21,769 nt of DNA from JBCBWG01 sp039039985 (GTDB taxonomy: Bacteria > Pseudomonadota > Alphaproteobacteria > Rhizobiales > Hyphomicrobiaceae): contig JBCCOV010000070.1 of the NCBI GenBank assembly GCA_039039985.1, positions 1 to 21,769 of the forward strand, in the 5' to 3' direction. This document shows positions 15,946-21,769 of this stretch, in pieces. The translations under genes and the position numbers were made by a program. Every line of letters begins with the position of its first letter. The first letter of the stretch is position 1. A model generated the notes under the pieces. That model worked only from the letters and a program-made list of their open reading frames with translations, was not told the DNA's origin and searched no databases.

Positions 15946-17124
15946 ATGGCTCTGATCAACAAAGTCGAAGTTATCGAGTTTGCGTTCCAAGTGAACAACC
16001 TTGGCGTATCTATGGATGGTCCCGGAGCCATCTACAACCTAGGTTACAGCCCGGGCAACGTCACCGAACTCACCAAATATGCCACCATAATTCACTGCGA
16101 TGATGGCAGCTCTGGTGCCTATGTCGCGCATTGGGGCGGCTCCCGCGCTTCAATGGCGCAAACTCTGACACTGGCACCCAATCTCATCGGTCGAGATCCC
16201 GACACCCGCGAAGAAATCTGGACAGACTTTAAGCGGGAACTTCGCCAGCATGACGGGATGGGTATCGGTCCTATTGATATCGCGCTGTGGGACCTGGCTG
16301 GCAAGCGTTTAGGCGCATCCGTTTCGCAATTGCTCGGCGGCTTTCGCAAACGCTTAAAGACGTATGCTTCAACATATCACGGCGATCGAGTTGGTGGATT
16401 GGATAGCCCTAAGGCGTTTATCGATTTTGCAGAGCAGTGTTACGAACTTGGATACCGCGCCTTCAAAGTCCACGGTTGGCATGATGGCGACGCGAGGGAG
16501 GAGGCAGAAAACGTCCTCGCGGTCGCTCGCGCTGTCGGTGATCGCATGACGTTGATGCTCGACCCTGCTAACCAGTTGCGCACCTTCGCTGATGCTCTCT
16601 ATGTCGGACGGGCCTGTGATGAAGGAAACTACTTCTGGTACGAAGATCCATTGCGAGATTGCGGCGTGTCGGCGTTTGCGCACAAGAAGCTGCGCGAGGC
16701 GCTGAAGACGCCGCTGCTGCAAACGGAGTATTTGCGAGGCTTCGAAACGAAGGCTGATTTCCTGATCGCTGGCGGCACCGATATGCTACGCGCCGACCCC
16801 GAATACGATCTCGGTATAACCGGCGCTATGAAAATCGCTCATCTTGCAGAGGCATTTGGCGTCGATGTCGAGATCCATGCTTGTGGGCCGGCGCATCGGC
16901 ACTGCATGGCAGCCATCCGTAACACAAACTACTACGAGCTAGCGCTTGTCGGTCCCAATACGCCTAATGCCATTCCGCCGGTCTACACGTGTGGCTACAA
17001 TGATCAGATAGACGCCGTCGATGATGACGGCACAGTGCCCGTTCCAAGCGCGCCGGGTCTCGGAGTTACCTACGACTGGGACTTTATTCGCGGCAATAAG
17101 ACGGCCACACAGGTCTTCAAGTAA
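15946..17124 (+). CDS. Enolase-superfamily enzyme (mandelate racemase/muconate-lactonizing type)
   Basis: A 392-residue protein of the mandelate racemase/muconate lactonizing enzyme group. The ATG at 15946 is chosen because VEVIEFAF just after it is the usual first strand of the capping domain; the open frame extends upstream but is not family-like. The barrel residues are visible in order: Lys174-Val-His176 (a KxH motif in the first catalytic position), metal ligands Asp206 (LMLDPANQ), Glu233 (YEDPL) and Glu261 (TEYLRG), then Asp284 (RADPEYDLGITG) and His311 (EIHACGPAH), resembling the Asp-His dyad of mandelate racemase. Such enzymes abstract the alpha-proton of a carboxylate and act as acid-sugar dehydratases or racemases. 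The substrate cannot be told, and the neighbours give no sugar-acid operon. It may be part of a laterally gained catabolic segment, as a recombinase fossil follows. Confidence 0.9.
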   Translation: MALINKVEVIEFAFQVNNLGVSMDGPGAIYNLGYSPGNVTELTKYATIIHCDDGSSGAYVAHWGGSRASMAQTLTLAPNLIGRDPDTREEIWTDFKRELRQHDGMGIGPIDIALWDLAGKRLGASVSQLLGGFRKRLKTYASTYHGDRVGGLDSPKAFIDFAEQCYELGYRAFKVHGWHDGDAREEAENVLAVARAVGDRMTLMLDPANQLRTFADALYVGRACDEGNYFWYEDPLRDCGVSAFAHKKLREALKTPLLQTEYLRGFETKADFLIAGGTDMLRADPEYDLGITGAMKIAHLAEAFGVDVEIHACGPAHRHCMAAIRNTNYYELALVGPNTPNAIPPVYTCGYNDQIDAVDDDGTVPVPSAPGLGVTYDWDFIRGNKTATQVFK

Positions 17125-17752
17125 CATTAGCGATCGCAGCGCATACCGAAAGATATCGGCATGGGCGCCGACCTTGGTCACGATGAGAGCGGCGACATTG
17201 CAGTGACGCCAGCCAGGTCACTTTCTGCGAATTTCCGAACAAGCCCCAGCCCATGCATCGACAATTTGCCGATGGACAGTCTCCTTGCCAATTCCCGATT
17301 CGGACCGCCGATGTCTGAGAGCGATCAATTTCGCAGTTTCACGTGGTCGCGCAAGCCAAGGACAAGGCGGCCGAAATTGGCTCGTGGGTCGCGTGCTTGA
17401 TTGGGTCGTGCGTGTCCGCGCTATCCGAGTCCTTCAGACCTCGACTTGCTCCGCCATTTCAATCGCATCGTCGACCTCGACGCCGAGACATCGAGCGGCA
17501 CCAACCGCCCTCAAGAGACGCAAGGTCGGATTGTTCAACGCGGCCACCCCGGACACGTGGCGAGCGCAACGCAGTTTGCCGATGCATCTGGCATGCAACT
17601 TTGCGGACGCCATCACCTAACCGGTTGATTGATCCGGAGACATTCGTCCGTGGCAGTGGGTGGGGAAACCATGCTGCCGAAACGGGTCATCCTCCACAAG
17701 GATAGCGCGGCGCACCGCAGGCCCGAACATCAGCCTGGATCGAAATGAGGTG
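17125..17752. other. Gene-poor segment holding a recombinase fossil
   Basis: About 630 bp between the enolase-type gene and the end of the transaminase gene. No intact gene was found. The only recognisable content is a minus-strand remnant of a tyrosine recombinase C-terminus (17434-17616); the rest shows no family-like frame. Confidence 0.55.
17434..17616 (-). pseudogene. Remnant of a tyrosine recombinase/integrase C-terminus
   Basis: The last part of a minus-strand frame, ending at a TGA at 17434-17436, reads RCLGVEVDDAIEMAEQVEV. From memory this closely matches the C-terminus of short tyrosine-type recombinases of Proteobacteria, whose usual ending is STVRYLGIEVDDALEIAEQTEI after the LLGHTK motif. 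Upstream, the catalytic core (RRTK, LLGHTK) is not recognisable in any frame, so only a decayed tail seems to survive: the expected STVRYLG reads GAARCLG here, with Ser, Thr, Val and Tyr all replaced. It is a small fossil that points to past insertion of a mobile element between the enolase-type and transaminase genes. The assignment rests on recall of a short motif. Confidence 0.5.
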
Positions 17753-18721
17753 TCACTCCTGATCGGCGTCGGGAGATGTTCCGCCAAACTGAAGCGCGGT
17801 CCCAAGCCAGCCATCAGCCCGCTTGGTCCAGTAGCTTTCGTGCAATCGAGAGCTGAGTGGTCCCGGAGTACCATCGCCGATTTCCATGCCGTCAACTGAT
17901 GCTATCGGGATCACACCGCCCGCAGTGGTGGTGATAAATACCTCATCACAAGAGGCCAGGCGAGCCGGCGATATTTCAGTTTCCGCAACAGGGATTTGTA
18001 GCGAAGCGGCCAGTTCAATAATCGTTCGGCGTGTCATTCCGTCGAGCACGTTTATGGCTTCCGGCGTAAAGAGCTTGCCATCCTCAACGACAAAAACGTT
18101 GAAGCCCGGACCTTCGGCAAGGTTGCCCTCAACGTCTTGGAGCAAAACGGTCTCGCACCCAGCGTCATAGGCCTCCAGCAGCCCGAGCTGAAAGTCTAGC
18201 CAATGATAATGCTTGACGCGTGGGTCGACCGAAACCGGCGGGATCCGCCGCCGATCAGAAAGATGAAGCCGCATGCCTCGTTCTTGGATCTGCGGTCTTG
18301 CAATCCAAACGTAGGGAATGGCGTAGGCCCGAAAACGATTGACACAGTTGCGTACGTCTCGATCGCCAACCGGTGGCACACCTCGCGTCATGAGAAATTG
18401 GATATAAGCAGAGCTGTAACCTCCACGGCCCACCAATTCGTGAAGAACACTGCGCAACTCCTCCTCGGTTGGTGGGGTCATCCGCAGGCGCTCAGCCGAG
18501 CGATAAAATCGCTCGATGTGATCATCGAGCCGAAAGAAATAGCCACCCCAAAAGGACACAGTTTCTTGAAACGCATCAGACCGTGTGAACCCCCAGTCGA
18601 GCAAGGGAACGCTCGCTTCGTTGGCCGGGAGGTAGGCACCATCGACGTATGCGACACCCTCCAACATCGCGCCATCTGGCTGACGCGTGCTTTGCTCTAT
18701 CAATTCGAGGGCGATTGACAC
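17753..18721 (-). CDS. Class IV PLP aminotransferase, (R)-amine transaminase-like
   Basis: A 322-residue fold-type IV PLP enzyme. The start GTG at 18721 has GGAG about 9 bases upstream. Catalytic Lys170 lies in VDPRVKHYHW, and LAEGPGFNVF (201-210, Glu203) and LDGMTRRTI (226-234) hold PLP-contact residues; the late TTAGGVIPI loop is also present. The sequence resembles fungal (R)-selective amine:pyruvate transaminases in several blocks: FRLDDHIERF, the YVWIARPQIQ strand, RRIPPVSVDP, EGPGFN and CDEVFITTTAGG. It is therefore more likely to act on D-amino acids or (R)-amines than as a branched-chain L-transaminase, though that is inference from motif likeness. The gene is divergent from an XRE-cupin regulator across 121 bp that contain a promoter and operator-like palindromes. 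Confidence 0.9.
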   Translation of the reverse strand: MSIALELIEQSTRQPDGAMLEGVAYVDGAYLPANEASVPLLDWGFTRSDAFQETVSFWGGYFFRLDDHIERFYRSAERLRMTPPTEEELRSVLHELVGRGGYSSAYIQFLMTRGVPPVGDRDVRNCVNRFRAYAIPYVWIARPQIQERGMRLHLSDRRRIPPVSVDPRVKHYHWLDFQLGLLEAYDAGCETVLLQDVEGNLAEGPGFNVFVVEDGKLFTPEAINVLDGMTRRTIIELAASLQIPVAETEISPARLASCDEVFITTTAGGVIPIASVDGMEIGDGTPGPLSSRLHESYWTKRADGWLGTALQFGGTSPDADQE

Positions 18722-18750
18722 CGTGCTTCTCCAGCGACTTCATGCATCAC

Positions 18751-18780
18751 TTGAGATTCTCAGATATGAGAAAATTCTCA
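18751..18780. promoter_or_regulatory. Overlapping palindromic operator of TGAGAA/TTCTCA half-sites
   Basis: Four half-sites of one motif lie within 30 bp: TGAGA (18752-18756), TTCTCA (18757-18762), TGAGAA (18767-18772) and TTCTCA (18775-18780). They make three nested inverted repeats: TGAGA-T-TCTCA, TTCTCA-GATA-TGAGAA and TGAGAA-AA-TTCTCA. A further TTCTC lies at 18794-18798. The array overlaps the -10 and spacer of the transaminase promoter, and the adjacent gene encodes an XRE-cupin DNA-binding protein, the obvious candidate to bind here. Confidence 0.65.
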
Positions 18781-18789
18781 AATCTGCAA
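18761..18789 (-). promoter_or_regulatory. Sigma70-type promoter for the transaminase gene
   Basis: On the minus strand TTGCAG (18789-18784) is followed after exactly 17 bases by TATCTG (18766-18761), a good -35/-10 pair. Initiation near 18754 would give a leader of about 33 bases before the GTG at 18721. The 17-base spacer contains a perfect TGAGAA-TT-TTCTCA palindrome, so a protein bound there would block RNA polymerase. Confidence 0.6.
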
Positions 18790-18842
18790 CCGCATTCTCC
18801 AGTTGCTAAGGTTTATCTCCAATCAGACGGACAACGGACTGC

Positions 18843-19466
18843 ATGACCAAGACGAGACTGATCGCCGACACCGAGCAGATGCGTGTAGGAGCAGCGATCC
18901 GTGAGCTGCGCAAAGAGGCGCGATGGACGCTCGCAGATCTTGCAGAGACCACCGCCATCCCCGTTGCAACGCTTTCGAGGATCGAGCGCGGTGTGTCTGG
19001 TGGCTCCTTCGACAAGATCTCCCGCATAGCTCGGGCTTTCGGGAAGTCGTTCGACGAAATCACAACCCTGACGTCTCATCGTGCCCCCGCCCTAGTCTTG
19101 AACATCACGCGTGATGGTACTGGCCGGAGCTTTGCCAACAACCGCTATGACTATGAGGTGCTGGCCGCTGATGTGACCCGGAAAGCATTTGTGCCGCTCG
19201 TCATGACAATCAATGCCAGATCGAGACCGGGCCCATATGATTGGACGAGCCACCCGGGTGAAGAGCTGATCTACGTCCTAACTGGCCGCGTGAAGCTGTT
19301 CACGGCTGCTCACGCTCCTGTTGAGCTTGCGCGTGGTGACAGCGCCTATATCGATAGCGGAATGAGCCACGCATTCGCCACAGTGACAGCTAACGGATCA
19401 CCATCCAAGATCCTCGCAATCTGCACGTCGGATGCGGGCACCGCGATCGGGCAAAGTCATTCGTGA
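18843..19466 (+). CDS. XRE-family regulator with C-terminal cupin domain
   Basis: A 207-residue transcriptional regulator. Residues about 14-70 form an XRE-type helix-turn-helix: GAAIRELRKEARWTLADLAE, the recognition helix region IPVATLSRIERG, and FDKISRIARAFGKSFDE. A cupin_2 beta-barrel follows (about 120-200), seen in SHPGEELIYVLTGRVKLF and the LARGDSAYIDSGMSHAF strand with conserved His. The cupin usually senses a small ligand and alters DNA binding. The gene is divergent from the transaminase, with inverted repeats between, so it most likely controls the transaminase and itself. No clear Shine-Dalgarno precedes the ATG at 18843. Whether it represses or activates is inferred only from operator position: sites within the spacer suggest repression. 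Confidence 0.92.
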   Translation: MTKTRLIADTEQMRVGAAIRELRKEARWTLADLAETTAIPVATLSRIERGVSGGSFDKISRIARAFGKSFDEITTLTSHRAPALVLNITRDGTGRSFANNRYDYEVLAADVTRKAFVPLVMTINARSRPGPYDWTSHPGEELIYVLTGRVKLFTAAHAPVELARGDSAYIDSGMSHAFATVTANGSPSKILAICTSDAGTAIGQSHS

Positions 19467-19693
19467 TGGAGAGCGATAGTTCGTCTGATGTCAGGTATTG
19501 GCCCGTCGCGTGATAGTCGGTTGCTTTGTAACGTCTGGTGTCGCCAGTATCGGGCGTAAACGATGACACAAGCTGCTGTCTGCAAGCGACTGTAACTTGG
19601 CCAAAGCACACGCTTCGACGAACTCAACGCGTCACGTAAAGTCGTGCAAGCTTGTCACCCCACTCAGTCCCCACCCCAACTTGAGCCCCACAC

Positions 19694-20116
19694 ATGACCG
19701 CAGACGACATCATCGCCGCGCTAAACCTCACCCCGCATCCTGAGGGTGGGCACTTCCGCGAGACCTTTCGCGACGCCGGGGCCTCTGACCGTGCCCACTC
19801 GACTGCGATCTATTATCTCTTGAAGGCCGGGGAGCGGTCGCACTGGCATCGGGTTGATGCGGCGGAGGTCTGGCATTGGTACGCGGGCGCGCCGTTGGAA
19901 TTGTCGCAATCCGACGGCAGTGCTCCGGCGTTGGCGCAGATCCTCGGCACCGACATCGCGTCCGGTGCGCGGCCACAAATCGTGGTGCCAGCTGATATCT
20001 GGCAGTCGGCGCGCAGTCTTGGCGACTGGACGTTGGTCGGCTGCACAGTGGCGCCGGGTTTTGAATTTTCCGGCTTCGAGATGGCGCCACCGGACTGGTC
20101 GCCGGGCGCAGCGTAG
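19694..20116 (+). CDS. DUF985 cupin family protein
   Basis: A 140-residue protein of the DUF985 (cupin_5) family. The start MTADDIIAALNLTPHPEGGHFRET is the family's N-terminal signature, with the HPEGGHF block. It is followed by STAIYYLLKAGERSHWHRVDAAEVWHWYAGAPLEL, a cupin strand set with the HWH..E..H metal-type residues (about 53-63), and ends with VGCTVAPGFEFSGFEM. The length is normal. Family members are cytoplasmic and have no settled function, some being suggested to act on sugar or nucleotide substrates. The gene is alone: a 227-bp spacer precedes it and the tcuB-like gene ends 29 bp beyond its stop on the other strand. The ATG at 19694 is clear, as the family motif begins at once. Confidence 0.93.
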   Translation: MTADDIIAALNLTPHPEGGHFRETFRDAGASDRAHSTAIYYLLKAGERSHWHRVDAAEVWHWYAGAPLELSQSDGSAPALAQILGTDIASGARPQIVVPADIWQSARSLGDWTLVGCTVAPGFEFSGFEMAPPDWSPGAA

Positions 20117-20145
20117 GAGGCACGGACGGGCGAGCGTCGAACTGC

Positions 20146-21303
20146 TCAGGCCGTCGTCTTTGCCTCGTCCTCGCGTTCCGCAACATCGCGCACGATCGCC
20201 ATTGTCCGGTAGATGCCGTGGACGAACTTGCCGTAGGGCAATGTCAGGAACAGCGCGAACACAAATCCGAGGTGGACGACCAGCAGCCAGCCCATGGCCG
20301 ACGTGTGACGGAAGAACAAGAGCGCCAGGCCGGTCGCCGACACGATGAACAACAGCGCCAGAAACGCGTGGTCCATGCCGAAGTGCCGACGGTTGGCCGG
20401 TTCGGGATCGGCCTGCACTTTCAGCCAGAACAACCCGAGCGTGCCGATGCACAAGAGCACGCCACCAACGGTCCCTAAAACCACCGGCGCCGAGTACCAG
20501 GAGTAGGGCGCTTCCCAACCGAGAAAGTAATGCATCAACGTCGCCACGGATGTGGACGCGAACGACAGCAGGAAGCCCCATAAGGTCGCCATGTGAAAGT
20601 GACGCCGTCCCAGGCTGTAGCGCTCATCGATGTCATTGCAGCCGTCTCCCGCACCGCCGAGATGACGGGTCGTGCCGGCTTCACGAAACGCCTGAACGAT
20701 ATGTCGAAGGCCGACATTGGACGCACCGCAGGCCTTCCAATAGCGCACGCCGCCAATGATCATAGCAAGCACGGCCCAACCGAACGTCACACCGCCGAGC
20801 AGCACCATCACGTTGTGCGGCATGATTTGATAGAACGCACCAGGGCCTTGGTGCACGGCCGTCATGGCGCCGGGGGCTACAAACGCAATCGAGCCGGCGA
20901 TAATGAGTGTCAGAACGATGCCGGTCAGGATCGCGACCCACAAGCCGTTGCGCTCAAACGTGGCCCCCAAGCTGCTTGGCCAGGCGAAAGCGACATAGGT
21001 TTCCGTGCGGACTTCGGCGAAGCGTTTGGGCAGGTTCAAGCCGAATTCATGCGGCGGCGCATACTGGCACGAATACCAGCAACCCTTGCAGTTGTGACAG
21101 AGGTTGGCCAGGTGCCCGAGATCCGCGACCGAGAATGCGCGCCGGCGCTCCATGGCCGGGAAAACCGGGCAAAAGCCTTCGCAGTAGCGGCACGCGTTGC
21201 AAATCTCCATCGTGCGCCGGGCATCCAGGACTGCGGTGGTTTCCTGAAGCGCCGCCGACGATGGCTGGTCGCTGATGTAAGTCGAAGCCTCAGTTACGGA
21301 CAT
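20146..21303 (-). CDS. tcuB: TcuB-like membrane Fe-S electron-transfer protein
   Basis: A 385-residue protein of the CitB/TcuB family, which reoxidises the flavin of the tricarballylate dehydrogenase TcuA and passes electrons to the quinone pool. The ATG at 21303 is chosen because AAGGAG lies 9 bases upstream; it overlaps the TcuA gene end by 14 bp. Two 4Fe-4S motifs are intact: C35-N-A-C38-R-Y-C41-x3-C45-P, and C69-H-N-C72-K-G-C75-W-Y-S-C79. The C-terminal two-thirds is a membrane domain with several hydrophobic helices, such as WVAILTGIVLTLIIAGSIAFVA and VMVLLGGVTFGWAVLAMIIGG, and His residues (HYFLGWEAPYSWYSAP) that may bind heme. Tricarballylate is the Salmonella substrate; here another substrate of the associated flavoprotein is possible. 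Confidence 0.9.
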   Translation of the reverse strand: MSVTEASTYISDQPSSAALQETTAVLDARRTMEICNACRYCEGFCPVFPAMERRRAFSVADLGHLANLCHNCKGCWYSCQYAPPHEFGLNLPKRFAEVRTETYVAFAWPSSLGATFERNGLWVAILTGIVLTLIIAGSIAFVAPGAMTAVHQGPGAFYQIMPHNVMVLLGGVTFGWAVLAMIIGGVRYWKACGASNVGLRHIVQAFREAGTTRHLGGAGDGCNDIDERYSLGRRHFHMATLWGFLLSFASTSVATLMHYFLGWEAPYSWYSAPVVLGTVGGVLLCIGTLGLFWLKVQADPEPANRRHFGMDHAFLALLFIVSATGLALLFFRHTSAMGWLLVVHLGFVFALFLTLPYGKFVHGIYRTMAIVRDVAEREDEAKTTA

Positions 21304-21769
21304 AGCGCGCAGCTCCTTCACCAGCCTTCAGGCCAAACACCGTGCCAATGGTCATGCCGATCCCGGCGAGATAGCCCTGGCCCAGGATATTGCCGGCCAT
21401 GATCTCTCCGGCCGCCCAAATGTTGGCCGCGGGCCGCCCGTCGGCCATCGCAACCTTGGCGCCTTCGTCGACCTGGACACCGAGATAGGTGAACGTGATC
21501 CCCGGCCGCAGCGGATATCCGTAGTAGGGCGGGCGATCGATTGGGCGCGCCCAATTGGTCTTGTCGGGTTGCAGGCCGGTCGTCCGGCGGCCGTCATGCA
21601 CAGTCGGGTCGAATGGCCCTTCAGCGGCGCACGCTGCATTGTAGGCGGAGACGGTGCCCTTGAGTGCGACGGGATCGAGCGCCAGCTTGCCGGCCAGTTC
21701 GCCAATAGTGTCGGCGCGTTCTGGCGGAAAGATCGACGGCATAAACAACTCGATCGCTTTGCTGTCGAG
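21290..21769 (-). CDS. tcuA: TcuA-like FAD-dependent dehydrogenase (N-terminus outside window)
   Basis: The C-terminal 159 residues of an FAD-dependent tricarballylate dehydrogenase-like protein. The frame is open to the right edge with no stop, and the N-terminal FAD-binding domain lies beyond it. The visible part covers the cap region (ERADTIGELAGKLALDPVAL) and the FAD-contact tail ITFTYLGVQVDEGAKVAMAD, ANIWAAGEIMAGNILGQGYL and then GMTIGTVFGLKAGEGAARY, typical of the fumarate reductase/succinate dehydrogenase flavoprotein superfamily. The stop lies within the start of the tcuB-like gene on the same strand, so the pair is translationally coupled, and TcuA is known to need TcuB for reoxidation. 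The substrate is inferred from this pairing only, since related flavoproteins act on other carboxylic acids. Confidence 0.85.
   Translation of the reverse strand, partial: LDSKAIELFMPSIFPPERADTIGELAGKLALDPVALKGTVSAYNAACAAEGPFDPTVHDGRRTTGLQPDKTNWARPIDRPPYYGYPLRPGITFTYLGVQVDEGAKVAMADGRPAANIWAAGEIMAGNILGQGYLAGIGMTIGTVFGLKAGEGAARYVRN

Noticed and set aside
17161..17705. Short plus-strand frames in the gap after the enolase-type gene
   Set aside because: They show no domain, and one is the antisense of the recombinase fossil.
19390..19611. Minus-strand frame of 73 codons overlapping the end of the XRE-cupin gene
   Set aside because: The segment is not family-recognised and has no clear ribosome site; its end overlaps a well-supported gene, so it is left unassigned.

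Overview
The window is GC-rich, densely packed chromosomal DNA. It has many 4-bp ATGA/GTGA overlaps, frequent GTG and TTG starts, and gene families typical of Alphaproteobacteria: CFA-like methyltransferase clusters, DUF35/thiolase pairs, a class IV transaminase with an XRE-cupin regulator, and a TcuB-type Fe-S protein. An alphaproteobacterium is likely, but no rRNA or other taxonomic marker is present, so this is inference. No tRNA, rRNA or CRISPR array was seen.

Layout. (1) Positions 1-3577, plus strand: a lipid-modification operon with a flavin amine-oxidase-like protein (5' end outside the window), a DUF1365 protein, a CFA-synthase-like SAM methyltransferase and a DUF3833 protein. (2) Positions 3614-5053, minus strand: a LysE/RhtB exporter and a secreted pentapeptide-repeat protein. 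(3) Positions 5256-6799, plus strand: a DUF35 OB-fold protein overlapping a thiolase-like protein that lacks the usual nucleophilic Cys, likely a two-subunit acyl-CoA enzyme. (4) Positions 6981-11497, plus strand: an RND efflux adaptor and pump, followed by a calcineurin-like phosphoesterase (11562-12302). (5) Positions 12641-15445, minus strand: an outer-membrane beta-barrel of the alginate-export type, then an exported beta-lactamase-fold serine hydrolase. (6) Positions 15946-19466: an accessory-looking catabolic segment with an enolase-superfamily enzyme, a decayed tyrosine-recombinase tail, and an (R)-amine-transaminase-like enzyme divergent from an XRE-cupin regulator. (7) Positions 19694-21769: a DUF985 cupin, then convergent tcuB- and tcuA-like genes, the latter cut by the window end.

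The most informative non-coding signal is the 121-bp spacer between the transaminase and XRE-cupin genes. It holds a good sigma70-type promoter for the transaminase whose 17-nt spacer contains a perfect TGAGAA-AA-TTCTCA palindrome, with further overlapping half-sites of the same motif. This is a strong candidate operator for the neighbouring regulator.

Most of the window is recognisable protein families. The points of real interest are family members with altered key residues: the CFA-like enzyme, the DUF35/thiolase pair, the RND pump and the DUF3833 protein without a lipobox. The transaminase operator and the recombinase fossil are also worth a second look.
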